Positions 34,570 to 45,868 of a stretch of 64,000 nucleotides of DNA are shown one piece after another; position 1 is the first letter of the stretch, and each line of letters starts with the position of its first letter. The stretch is from Straminergon stramineum (lineage: Eukaryota > Streptophyta > Bryopsida > Hypnales > Calliergonaceae), in the NCBI GenBank assembly GCA_963920665.1, contig OY987268.1, forward strand, positions 9,302,501-9,366,500, in the 5' to 3' direction. Made by a program: the position numbers and the translations under genes. The notes beneath the pieces are model-generated. The model worked only from the letters and a program-made list of their open reading frames with translations, ran no database searches and was not told the origin of the DNA.

Positions 34570-37060
34570 TGAACTGGAATTTTCGAGCTGGGTGGTCGTG
34601 GGAAGAGTTGCGGTTGCTTGTCTGTGGAGCTTTGGCGGGCACGCATTCCGGGGGTTCCTTTTAATTGTTACTTTTAATTAGGTTATGTTGAGAATCACTT
34701 GGGTGGGGGTCGCAATTGGGGGCACAATAAAGGTAGAAGCACCTACATTTGACACTTGTTTGGATCTCTTGATATGGAGGGCGCATACAGGAAAAATTCT
34801 TGTGTATGTGTTAGGAAATGGTTTAGGAAACCAACAAAATTGGTTTCGTATTTTTCCAAGCTTGTATGAATATTATACAAATTTTTAAAAAGTACTTCGT
34901 AGATGCACCTATTGTGGACATTAGACTAACACTAAAGTGGGCACGGAAACACCCAAAAGCAACACTCTCTAAACTTGGATCAAGTGCAAGTGATTGGTTG
35001 CTTCTTAGAAGAATGACAACTTCTTGGATCCCCGCGTGTCTACTTTAGAACCCCATTTGTCTACTTTGGGTCTACAAGCATTTGGATATAAATTTTTTTT
35101 AGGTGTCCATAAACGACTCGTGTGTACATTTGGGTGCTTCTACCTTACTTGTGTCTTTTGCTTTTGGCTTCATAGTTGAAAACAACTTGAAATTTGAGTT
35201 GAGGTAAAGTATTCCATTCTAAATAGGGGTTTTAAGGGAGCCCATACTAAATAATTGACATTTCACACTATATAAATATCTACCTTTATTGTACATCAAG
35301 TAGTTATTGAAGTGTTTAGGGGATGTACATCATGTTTCAAACATCAAGAGTTTTCGACAATAAGTCCCTTCAATTTTTCAGTTCCCTTCATACCCCTATT
35401 TAGTGTAGATAAAATGGGAGCATTCAAGCCCATTGGAGGCTAAATTATCATAGTGGAGTACATTCAAATTTTGAAATGCAAATCACTAACATAACTTAGT
35501 TTATAATGGGCTTGCTCCATTTGGTTTGAAATGTATATTGGGATACAATAATCTTACAAACAACTTTTTTGTGTCATTCAAATAATCTTGCATAATATTG
35601 AATAAAATTGGCATATTTTGTCTTGTGCAATTAACACACAATTCTTACACAAGCATACCAAATTTCAGTTTCAAAAAAGCAAAATTCCATTTTTAGTAAA
35701 TTTTTAGAATCAATTTTCATGGCTTTACAGAAGCACCCCAACAGTGCTTGGATTGGACTTATGATTACCTCTCATTGGTGTGTCAAGGCCCAAACCACTA
35801 AGCCGTACCAAAAGATGGACATTTATATGCAAATCAAGATAACAATCAAAGGTTGTTTCTATTTGAATACTTTCCGAAAAGTAAGGTTGGTACTTAGTTC
35901 ATAATTTAACCCTAAAAAGATGGAGTCCTATTACCAAGGTGGTCAATGAGAAATTATGAGAATAAGTAGATTCTTGGTTTCAACAATTTTCATGAAAGCC
36001 ATTCATCAAGCACTTTTAGTCCTTGGCATCCTTATTGGCTAAAAACTTGAATTTCCTTTAAATTTATGCTTGTGGATTTTTAATATTATAGTACAACTAT
36101 AACATTTGCTTCAATTTCATCAAATTGGCCATGAAAAAAATGTTGTCTCTTAAAGATTCCAATTACAAAGTTATTTGTCAAAGATTCAACAATATTATTC
36201 TGTGTATACAAGAAGTTATTCAAGAGAAACATTGCCCTAAAGCACTTAGTTCATCATCAAGAACAAAAACTTTCAATAGATGTAAATAGATTCATCCTTG
36301 TAGTCATCTTTGCTTTCTAAAATAAATGGAAAAATACGCATTGTTGGGTATTCACCAAACTAATACTTTTTCGCAATTGTGCCAAATTATTGGTATTATT
36401 AGATTGGTCACATTTTCACATTTTCTTGTTGGTAAGTGAAAGGAGGTTCCAATGCACCAAAGAACAGAGTATTAGGATTCCATATGCAAAAGTTTTGAAG
36501 GGTCAAAGTTTTTTGGAGTAGATTGGGTTCTGAAAATTGGTTCTTCCACATACATACATATTGATCATTTGGAGATGTACATAGAGCAATGATGGCAGTG
36601 CTTTTGTGCCAAGTTATTAGTATTGTGAGATTGGAAACTCTAAATCCTAAACCCTAAACTTATGATCTATGGATGAAATTTAATTTAATTTATCCAAAAT
36701 GATATATATTCATCCCAAGTAGAGCAATACTGCCCAAAATTTGGTAGCAAATTAGCAATTTCATGCACTAAAAAGCAAGAATAATTTGCCAAATATTCCC
36801 TGTAAGAAAATTTTCATTGCTTTATATTAAAATTTCGCCCAAAATAACGATAACATGGTACCTTCCACCTACCTTCAATTGCAGGTTCATGTGACTGAGA
36901 GAATTCGGTCTTGTGTACATGTCGTGCTCAATTGGCCAGTCATTCCAGATGTGGCCGGGCAGTGGAGAATTTGAATTGACAGTTTTACTAGTAAGTCTCG
37001 TGTGCAAGTCCTGGTCTGAGCGGCTTTGTGATGTTTGACATGTGATGGGAGCATCCAAGG
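34570..37060. other. AT-rich intergenic
   Basis: No gene is supported. On the minus strand around 35800-35745, GGCTTAGTGGTTTGGGC followed about 45 bases later by a weak B-box-like AGTCCAATCC could be a tRNA-derived SINE head, but it is degenerate. 35906-36030 resembles 533-676. Confidence 0.4.
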
Positions 37061-37200
37061 AAGGTAGACACACCTATTCCTGTCCATGTACCCAATTATG
37101 TCATTATGTATCAATGGTGCACATTTTCTTTCTAGAATGTATTCCATTGGTACATGATGACAGAATTGGAAATAAGGGCGGGAATAGATGCATCTACCTT
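37061..37200. repeat. foldback element, about 70-bp arms
   Basis: AAGGTAGACACACCTATTCC at 37061 pairs with the complement of the segment ending CATCTACCTT at 37200. Pairing continues, with mismatches, to a centre near 37130 (CCAATTATGTCATTATGTA pairs with the complement of a block near 37155). It is an almost spacer-free palindrome, probably a worn MITE. Confidence 0.7.
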
Positions 37201-38291
37201 AGTGGACTTTTTGATTTTCTCAAAAAAGGGAATGGTTTGGTTGTGTGTTTTGGAATTGGAATGGGATGGGTTTTTTTTCTATTTGGGTTGGAAAAGACTA
37301 GGTCACTTGGTCCTCAATGCAGAACAAATTAAAATACACTCTAACCTCCTTTTATCCCCCCTTCATGTGACACTCTTCAACATGACAAATTTTGTATTGT
37401 GATAAGATTCTTGAAAATGGATGTACCTAGTCAAGAATTGAACTCAATACTTTGACTATCACATTCACTAATGTGACCTTATTGGATGAGTAAATGTGAT
37501 AATATAGAGAAGCAAACAAGTTGTATATCACTAGTATTGTATAATTGTGTATTGCACTATCTATTGTTTTGTATTTGTTTATTGTATTTTGTATTATACT
37601 TGTATATTGTAGTTGTAGGTTAAGGTCAATGGAAAATAATTATTTTAAAGAAGTTCAAGAGAATAAGAAAAGAATAAGAAAAATTGTCAAAATCAGCAAG
37701 AATTGTTGAAAAAAAAGGACAAAAAAGAATACATCTAGTGTTAGTTGAAAAAGTCCATAATAGAGCCAAAACAAAGTCCAAAGAGTCTAATGCAATCACA
37801 TGTATTCAATACTACCAATACCAATATGGCATTTGACCGTTTCCCATTATGAACATCTTTGATGTCGAATTGAAAAATTGACTTCATTGACATTGAGTGA
37901 GTTTACCAATTGAAGAGGTCCTTTTTATAATAGAATCTATTGTTTGCTATGAATCTTTAAAGGATATGGGATAATTTGAATATGAGAGCTTGACCACATT
38001 AGAGAAAATTTCAAGCCTCCAAAGGACTGTTTCAAGGTTATTCCTCTAGAAATGGGGAACTCAAAAAAAATTTGAAAAAAAATTATTTTTTTAGTCATTT
38101 GTGACGTGTCTACTGATGTGGTAGTATCCCAGCCATGTTAGCAACCTACATGGCAAGACCTTTTTCCTATTGACCAAAGCTCCCGACCTTGGGAGCTTGA
38201 AGATAACTCACAGCCCTTTGGAGGCCTCAATTCTCTTCAAATGCTCATTGTCAAACCATAGAAATTGTGTTAAAAGTAGAATTTTAGACTT

Positions 38292-38646
38292 CATTTTGGC
38301 ATACTAGAATGACTTTTCCAAAATGCTTTGAATTAAGAAAAGTTGGTAAGTCAAGCTAACTTACATCTCCAAAAACCTTTTGTGACTTTGAGCCTCCCCC
38401 AAAAAGTTATGGATAAAATTCCGAGAGAATACTTGAAAATGTCAAAGAAAATGTTCCTTCTACCCCCTTTCTACAACTTTGCCTATAACTTTTGATTAGA
38501 GTCTTGAAATCCCATACTAGTTTACAGAGATGAAATTTAGCTTGATTTTACAAATTACCTTAGTTCAAAGTTAATTTGAAAAATATGTATGCTACATTGC
38601 CTAAATGAGGTTTAAAATTCTACTATGCCTTAGATGGCCATTATGG
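38292..38646. repeat. foldback element family F1, copy 1
   Basis: The left arm (CATTTTGGCATACTAGAATG, GCTTTGAA.TAAG, TCAAGCTAACTT, CATCTC, AAAAGTTATGGA) is matched in inverted order by the right arm (TATAACTTTTGATTAGAGTC, GATGAAATTTAGCTTGATTT, TTAGTTCAAAGTT, TAGATGGCCATTATGG). The same palindrome occurs at 50938-51271. No coding capacity. Confidence 0.75.
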
Positions 38647-39564
38647 ATACACTTTTTGTTGGATTTCAAGTAGTTCAGAGACTCTTCCAACCAAACCAAC
38701 TTAGCAACCCACTTCAAAAATCCATAACAAATTCATACATAATTTGTCAAAAATAAATTTAAAAATTTAATTGCTCTCCCTATTTCTCACATTCATTTTT
38801 ATAAGGTAGAAGCACCCATAAGCATCCTTGATTCCAACCTTGTACCCTAGACTATCACTAAATGTGTCCCTAGACTTTAGTTGATGTGTCTTCCAAATGC
38901 TTAACTTTGATTTGCTTATGCATGTGAAGGAGACATACTTGACTCTGATTTGCCGACTGCTATTTTTTTGCAGATTTCAGGTTAGGGTCCACCTATGTGA
39001 CACATTTAGTGGTCTAGGGAGCTGCGACTTTCAAAATTGATAGAAAATACATGCCATATCCGAAAATTCTTTTTTTTTTTTTGAAAATTCATGATTTTTA
39101 GTTTCTAATACTACACAAATATTTTTTTTCAGGGGTAGGTGCCTCCAACTATACTGAATTGCTGATATTGACGGTTTTGGGTGTTTCTACCGTATGGAAA
39201 AAAAGTTTAAATTTTTTCAATAATGCCAACAACGTCAAACCAGTCTTTCTGCCTTGTCATAGGCTGGTTTTAAGTTCCCTTATTATTAGACTGCAACTGA
39301 AGCTCCATGCCATGCAAAAGGATATTTTGTCATTACCCAGCCAGGGCTCATTACTGCACCATGAATTTCCTCACCAACTAACTTAACGTAAAGTCCCCAC
39401 CTTCAAACTGCCGAGTATGATAAATCTTCTAATCAATCAACCCAATCGAACTGCTGTTATTCATTCTTATGATTGTTTAAAAAAATTGAACGTTGGGGAC
39501 CCTCATAATGTCATAAAAAAAAACCCAAAAATAAACCTAACTTAGAATCCAAAACTCTAATTTA

Positions 39565-39582
39565 GGGGGGGGGGGGGGGGGG
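39565..39582 (+). repeat. 18-base G homopolymer
   Basis: Eighteen consecutive G residues sit in otherwise AT-rich DNA. Such tracts form G-quadruplexes and are prone to length change or sequencing error. Confidence 0.85.
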
Positions 39583-40066
39583 CGCTATTTCACCTTGCAA
39601 TAATAAAAAATAAAAAATCTTATGAGAGCAGGCATGCAGTGGAGACCTGGTAGTATCTTATTTTAGACGTTTCCGTAGATGCTGAGTAATTCCCCCAGGC
39701 ATCTTTTTACTGTTATTAGTGTTGCTAATAATATAGTTTGACAGTTGCCCTCTATTTTCCTCTTTCTGAGAGGGGATAAGGAAGAGAGATTTTTGCATGA
39801 TAATTCAAATATGTGCCATTGGGTTTATTTGAACAAGGTAAGGTAAGTTAGTGCCTGCGCATGCTGTTGCCTGTGGCGGGGAAATCCTACAGTAAGAGCA
39901 GCTCCAATGCTGGACGGAAACACGTACGCCAAAATTAGATGACGGAGGGAACTAAAAAACCACGTCCCAATACTACCGGCATTGGTCACTGGATATTCCC
40001 GGGCCCATCACAATCCATCCACTGCTCAGCATTTTGAAGAAATATGAAGAGCCCACGAGGTAGCAC

Positions 40067-40198
40067 TAGCGATCCCAAAACTAGCTAAATTTCGCTCAGT
40101 TGCTACATAATTTCTTCAGGCCCTCAATGTTAAATTCAAAAAAATCTTCCAAAAATGAACATTTGGCTAATTTCCCTGAAACAATTATGGGATCGCTA
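40067..40198. mobile_element. hAT-like MITE with 8-bp target duplication
   Basis: The 132-bp element has perfect 11-base TIRs (TAGCGATCCCA and its complement) fitting the hAT YARNG start. It is flanked by an exact 8-base direct repeat, GGTAGCAC, at 40059-40066 and 40199-40206. Perfect ends and duplication suggest a fairly recent insertion. There is no coding capacity. Confidence 0.88.
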
Positions 40199-40509
40199 GG
40201 TAGCACACTATAGCCAAAGTCATCAATGTCATCCCTTTTTGACCTTGTTTTGCGTGCTAATAAAATTGAGCCCTTCTATTTTGCATGAAAATCTATATTT
40301 AATGTAGAATCTTCTTTATCCTTTTTTTTATAATGTGATAAAGGTTCATTTGCGGTTTGAGTTGCTGACTTTGCATTGGGGCAATTTTTAAAAAAAAGTT
40401 GCTGGCACGGAATGAGATCCGCCTGCCTCCTCTTCAAATTTTGGATATTGTGCTTGTAACAATGTGTGCATTGGAGCTGCTCTAAGGTAACTTACAATGG
40501 AAGCACCAA

Positions 40510-40830
40510 TAAGGGAGGAGGCTCATAAAGCGACCTTTTAAAAATTGATCATCTTTTCAAGGAAGCTCAGCTCCTAGAAACAATTATCAGTAAATTTTTG
40601 TAGGAAGAAAAATATAATTGGCATCTAACTCAAGTCGATTCATGTTTTGTGGACCTTTGTGGGAATTAGCTACAAATTTTTATAGTTGGAAAAAAAGTGG
40701 TCAGTGATAGTGGTCATCAAAAGCAACCATCTTCTAAAATGTGCAAAGTTGGTACATAGAAGAAAGTATAATGTACCTCTTAGTCATGTATGCTTTTAAT
40801 GCCCACTTGGAGTTCGAGCCTCCTACCTTA
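40510..40830 (+). mobile_element. MITE family M1, copy 2
   Basis: Starts TAAGGGAGGAGGCTC and ends with the near-complement GAGCCTCCTACCTTA. The interior follows 5826-6132 (AGGAAGAAAAAT, AATTGGCATCTAACTCAAGT, GGACCTTTGTGG, AAAATGTAC-type end). The TIRs are shorter and mismatched, so it is older than copy 1. Confidence 0.82.
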
Positions 40831-40839
40831 GTTGATCAT

Positions 40840-41069
40840 TTAACCCTTAAATATCGAAGCGAATGTTTTGTGTCCGATGGATGACAAAGAATCTCTCCAC
40901 ATAGGACAGAATTACAACTATTCATCCTTGGAATTGGGTGAAAAATGGGTAGGTCTTCTACAATAGTATGACTTCCAATGAATGTTTTTTATTTTTTTAA
41001 AGTAAATGATGTCACATGGTTCCAAAAGGAAGGATTTCCACGGTCACCAATCCGTGTTTGAAGGGTTAA
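40840..41069. mobile_element. TTAA-flanked MITE (family P1), copy 1
   Basis: The element reads TTAACCCTTAAA at the left and TTTGAAGGGTTAA at the right, so TTAA borders CCC/GGG ends as in piggyBac-type elements. It is 230 bp. The body matches 45294-45529: ATGACAA.GAAT, AGGACAGAA, TTCTACAATAGT.TGACT and GATGTCACATGGTTCCAAAA. It begins 10 bp after MITE M1 copy 2. Confidence 0.75.
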
Positions 41070-41669
41070 GCAATTTTGGAGCAGATCATGCAGAGTATGA
41101 GGTGGTGGAAATTTTTCCCATGTAGGAAGATAGGAAACATGGGGTTATCAAAATTTTCATAATTTTATTCCCCAAATTGAAATTATTGTGAGTTTTTGGA
41201 GCCCAAAAGTGCATTTCACTAGTAGCCAATGTCTAGAGTCTTCCGATTCCAATCATTCAATTTCGCTCACTACTTCAAGGCATGTGCCATAATCTTATTG
41301 GTCCCAACCTTGAAAAAGACAAAAAAACACATTCCAATCTTGAATTTTAGCCTAAGGTTGGAAATAGCGCACCCTACAAGTTGGATGTTGGGCGTAGTTG
41401 ACAATTGGTGCTTTTACCTAAATATGTAGTAATAAGGGGCCAAAGATAATTGACCCCCTCATTGCCCTACAGAAGAGTACTTGTAAAAAAGTGCTCCCTA
41501 TTTTGTGATGCAATTTTTGGTATTTCTTCATCTCTCTTGTCTAATTTTGGGGCTCTAATCGCATTCAACATGAATTCAAAATTTGCAACTTCTATCATGT
41601 GTTGCAAATAAATAAATTCAATGTTTTAACTATGGGGCAATGAGGGGGGTAATTCACCCTGGCCAATAA

Positions 41670-41996
41670 TAAGGTAGGGTGCTCCAATAGCGCCTTTGCT
41701 CTAAATTAAGTGACTACTAATAATGAAGTACATTTTGCTTTCTTCAAAACACCAACTATGTACATTTCAAGAGGTGGTTGCTTTTAGTGACCACTACACT
41801 TCAACTTCAAAAATTTGTAACTAATTCTATAAAGGTCCAAAAAAATATGAAATGACTAACTTGGATTAGATTCCAATTCCATTTTTCTTCCTACGAAAAT
41901 TGATAGAAAATTGTTTCAAGGAGTTTAGCTTCTCCCACAAATGCAATCATCTCCCAAAAGCATTTTTGAAAAAGCAAATGCTCCCTCTGTCTCCCT
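41670..41996 (-). mobile_element. MITE family M1, copy 3 (inverted)
   Basis: The reverse complement of this stretch follows 5826-6132 closely in the middle (AGGAAGAAAAATGGAATTGG, TTACAAATTTTTGAAGTTGA). Left end TAAGGTAGGGTGCTCC; the right end (GAGGGAGACAG-type) is more worn. Confidence 0.82.
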
Positions 41997-43114
41997 AAAC
42001 CCCTCCGCATTGGAAATAGTGCATGTACCACTATGATTATGAAGGCTCTATTGATTGATTTTGATGGTTGATTGGTGAACAAGTGGCGTGGAATTTGGGG
42101 AATTGATTGAGTAGGAATTGATTTGAATTCCACATTGCTTGCTCAACAATCGAAATCAATTAATGGAACAATTTAGTGGTAACACTTACTACTATGTTTG
42201 ATTTGGAGTTTTTTTAGTGGAATGGAGGGAATAGTTGCCAAGTATTTGAATAGAGAGTAGTGTAAATTTTTTGGTCTCCATCTATGTCCCCCATGTGGTG
42301 ATAGTTTGTAAGATGAAAATGTCACCTTATATTATTATTAAATATATTTTTCTATTTGTGTTTCATAGCTTACTATAATGAGATAAATTTGGGGAATTTT
42401 TAGCCTTCCCTTGGATGGATTTGGCAAAATGCAATAAAGAAAATAGCCCCATATTTCCTTCATAGTTGTTAGAAAGGCATGAGAGAGGGTAATTATTTGC
42501 TATAGGTCGCCCAAAAAAACCCATGGATAGAGACACTAGTTGAAGGATACATTTAAATTGGATATAGCTTAGGATTTTTTGGAACAAATTTTACTACAGT
42601 TGGGTGATGAACCCATAAGGTAATTATATGTACATCTAAAATCATCATTGACCAAAGCAATGAAGTTTAGATTCATGTCTAGAATTCCAACATTAATTCC
42701 AAGGATGTACATTAGATGAACAATAGAGTTTAGTGTTGACTAGCACATGTACATCCTATGTTTAATATTTTGAAAATTTGTAATTTATTTTTATAGTGTC
42801 CAAATGAAATGCGTTGGAATCTCTTTCACTAGCCAATAAAATCCAATAAAATCCATTAAAAATATCATCATATAATAATAACTATATTTCGTTACAATTA
42901 TGAGTCGACATAATTTATTCTTTAAGGCTTGGTCCAAATTCCTTACATTTCTACATTAAAATACACATTTCAAGAATTTGATATTTTTGTATTTAGGAAT
43001 ATACGTCTACAATTTAACCTCGTTTTTTCATAATAAAAAACATCACATTGATTTTTTAAATAATTATAATATCATATTAATTAAATACTTCAAATAGTAT
43101 GAAATATTTAAGAA
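41997..43114. other. AT-rich intergenic, nothing recognised
   Basis: No supported feature. Confidence 0.5.
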
Positions 43115-43265
43115 AAATGGAAATAATACTAACAAACATCACGGTGTAATTGATGTACTATTTGAGCTCACACCATGAGAAATTCGTTAGAAAAAGTTCA
43201 AAAGTGGTGTATTTTGAGCTTTTAAGATGCTATCTTCAAAGTGTCACAAAACTAGAACAATTTTA
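43115..43265 (-). repeat. dispersed repeat family R1, copy 3 (inverted)
   Basis: The reverse complement gives TTTTGTGACACTTTGAAGAT, GCATCTTAAAAGCTCAAAAT, ACACCACTTTTGAACTTT and a final TTAGTATTATTTCCATTTTT, matching 2527-2700 and 9277-9415 in order. Confidence 0.65.
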
Positions 43266-44606
43266 ATAATTTTGATAAAAGAAATTCAAATGGAATAAAA
43301 AATAAATTATTGGAACTACATCTTCCTAGTTAAGGTCAAAAACATTCAAAATCAAGAACTATGTGAAAATTCATGTTTTGACTCTCAAAATACCCATAGA
43401 GCTTGCAATGTCCTTCGAGGACTAAGTTTTGATGAATCTTTTGAAGAACACTATTAATGAAGCTACCCTCCTCACACATGAGTGGTTTAAGGGGAAATTG
43501 TGAATTGAAAATGTGACACTTGCTTCTACCAAGGGGAGTGAAGGCAAGCATGAGAAACATGGGGCTCATACCTTCGTTTACAAAGGTTGGTAGCTCTTTA
43601 GTTGTGTAAAACTTTCAAACTCTCTCATCAATGCATTGTGAATTCCATCCAAAAAAACATCAACGCACCACAAATTCAGACATAAAAACCCATCACTACC
43701 AATTCAGATCTTCAATCTTCATTTTTGGAAAATATAAAAAAAGTAGGTATTGCAATTGGTTCACCATATCTTCTTTGTAGAAACTTTTGATTGATACCAC
43801 ATGACTAAAAAAAGAAAGTAGAAGTGCCAAAATTGAGAACAATATATTATTCAAGTGCATCAAAATGAAGACCACTATACTTTCTCAAGCTATCATTGTA
43901 AAAAACAAGGAGAAATTCGCGAGACAAAAAAGAAAAGAAAAGAAAAAAGCAAGCTCATGAACATGGCGTGCTTTTCTCGCTCATGTTGATGGTTGGTCAT
44001 TTTTCACAAGGCTCCTATGAAGCCAAGGCCAAGGTTCCATTGATCCTCCCAAAGGCTAGCCTTCAATTATTATTCTGCATCATAACATGGGACGTACAGG
44101 CAGTGAGTCACCTGTTCTCAACTTAATCCCATCCAGCTGCAACCAAACCGAACGAGCTCACCGACACTAATTTTATTGTATTTTTTTTCATTTTGGAGAA
44201 GGAGCCAGTTGTTTCTTCAATACCCATGTGATACTTGGGTGATACTTGGTGATATCTATACTGAAAAAATAGGTGATACTTAGGTAAATTTGGCTATTGG
44301 TTTTAAAGTACATCAGTAATCTGACTCTTTTGACAGCCCCCCAAAATGAAGATTTTCTTTACAAAAAATAGCCAACATCTTTTGGCTGTAGCCAATTGGC
44401 AAAAAATGGTGCAAAAACAAACAAACACCAGACGACACACTGGACCATCAGTTATTATGAGATGAGTTGGGGTGAGCTCCACAAGCAACTCATGTCCAAG
44501 AAATATGGAACCATGTTTTCCATCCACAGTCTTTGCATTTCACTTTGATTCATCAGCTCTTAGAATTTCTAAAGTTAACTGAGTTAAGCCCTTGGCTCCT
44601 GATGGT
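43266..44606. other. intergenic, nothing recognised
   Basis: Open frames at 43336-43569 and 44303-44527 have no recognisable domain. 43990-44540 is somewhat less AT-rich. No feature is supported. Confidence 0.45.
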
Positions 44607-44848
44607 CTCTTGCATTAGATGAGAAAGTGACACAATTTAATTACACAAAATCCACACAGAACTTGCTTTAAATTAATGACCCAACTTAGTGAATATTCAA
44701 CTTGTGGTGAAAAATTTGTCCAAGCCCCTCTTGCATTTGATGAGAAAGTGACACAATTTAATTACACGAAATCCACACAAAACATGCTTTAAATTAATGA
44801 GTGAGCAAGCTTGTTGAATATTCATTCAGCTTCTTTCATGACTGACTG
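44607..44848 (+). repeat. 121-bp tandem duplication
   Basis: CTCTTGCATT(A/T)GATGAGAAAG, ACACAATTTAATTACAC and GCTTTAAATTAATGA recur with an offset of 121 bp (44607 and 44728). High identity points to a recent event. Confidence 0.85.
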
Positions 44849-45060
44849 ATGAGCAACTTCAGTTTGGTACTTACTGTATTGTACATTATAAAGGCTTTTC
44901 AGAGAATAAGTTATATGCTGTAAGTTATGAGTTGCCTGCATTGTGTGTGCGTGTACTGTAAGGTAAGGTACTTGTGGCTGAAGGTCTGAAAAATGTGGAA
45001 ACAGAGAGCTCAATAATAGTTTGTAAAGCAGATGCAAAGACTGTAAAAATTCATTTGTAC

Positions 45061-45084
45061 GATGGTGATGGTGATGGTGATGGT
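45061..45084 (+). repeat. GATGGT microsatellite
   Basis: Four GATGGT units. On the minus strand this spells an artefactual run of His codons after an ATG. Confidence 0.85.
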
Positions 45085-45293
45085 GCTCCACCTGTTTCTC
45101 ATTTCAATTGCTGCTAAGGTACACGAAAACTCCCGCTGACATTCCACGAAATGGCTGGTGAGTTTCAAATATGGTCGGTGAATGGGACAACATGGTGACG
45201 AGCAATTCACGAACCAAGCGTATCTAAGACATCTGTTGAAGAGCAACTCGTGAACGGAGTGATATCTCAAACCATATAGTTTGACATCTGGAA

Positions 45294-45529
45294 TTAACCC
45301 CTAAACAATGAGGCAGATGTTTTTGTTTGATGAATGACAAGGAATTCTCATGTGTAGGACAGAAGTGCAACTAAACTATTTATTCTTGGAATTAGGGGTG
45401 GAAAGGGAAGATCTTCTACAATAGTTTGACTCCCAATGATTATTTTTTAATTTTTTAAAAGTAGATGATGTCACATGGTTCCAAAATGGTTGATTATTCA
45501 TAGTCACTAACATGGTGTTCAAGGGTTAA
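45294..45529. mobile_element. TTAA-flanked MITE (family P1), copy 2
   Basis: Begins TTAACCCCTAAA and ends GGGTTAA. It is 236 bp and matches 40840-41069 along its length in the same orientation. Confidence 0.75.
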
Positions 45530-45747
45530 TGTGTGTGATGTAGTCTAACCTAAAACGAGACAACAAGAGTAGCATTCAGTAGAGTTTCTTAAGTCTAGCT
45601 CAGTTTTGGCAAGGAAGTGCTGAAATTGAATTTCCATTTCAAAATTTGAAAGATTTATGTCACTCTACACCAATCATAAGATGACATGTGTAAGTCAAAC
45701 AAACTATGTATGTCAAATCTGATCCTCATATAAGGTGGGTACCTTTT

Positions 45748-45868
45748 ATTGTTAGCATATTTGGTATAAAATAATTCTAAAAGAAAATACCAAAATTTTA
45801 GGGATGTGATTGTTAGCATATTTGGTGTAAAACAATTCTGAAAGTAAATACCAAAATTTTAGGGATTT
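45748..45868 (+). repeat. 61-bp tandem duplication
   Basis: ATTGTTAGCATATTTGGT(A/G)TA, then AATACCAAAATTTTAGGGAT, occurs at 45748 and 45809. Confidence 0.85.

Noticed and set aside
35745..35800. tRNA-like A box and weak B box on the minus strand (possible SINE)
   Set aside because: The B box is degenerate, there is no tail or target duplication, and no second copy was found.
44822..45091. Minus-strand ORF starting MEHHHHHHHH, like a His-tagged protein
   Set aside because: The His run is the GATGGT microsatellite read backwards. The rest has no domain and lies in repeats.
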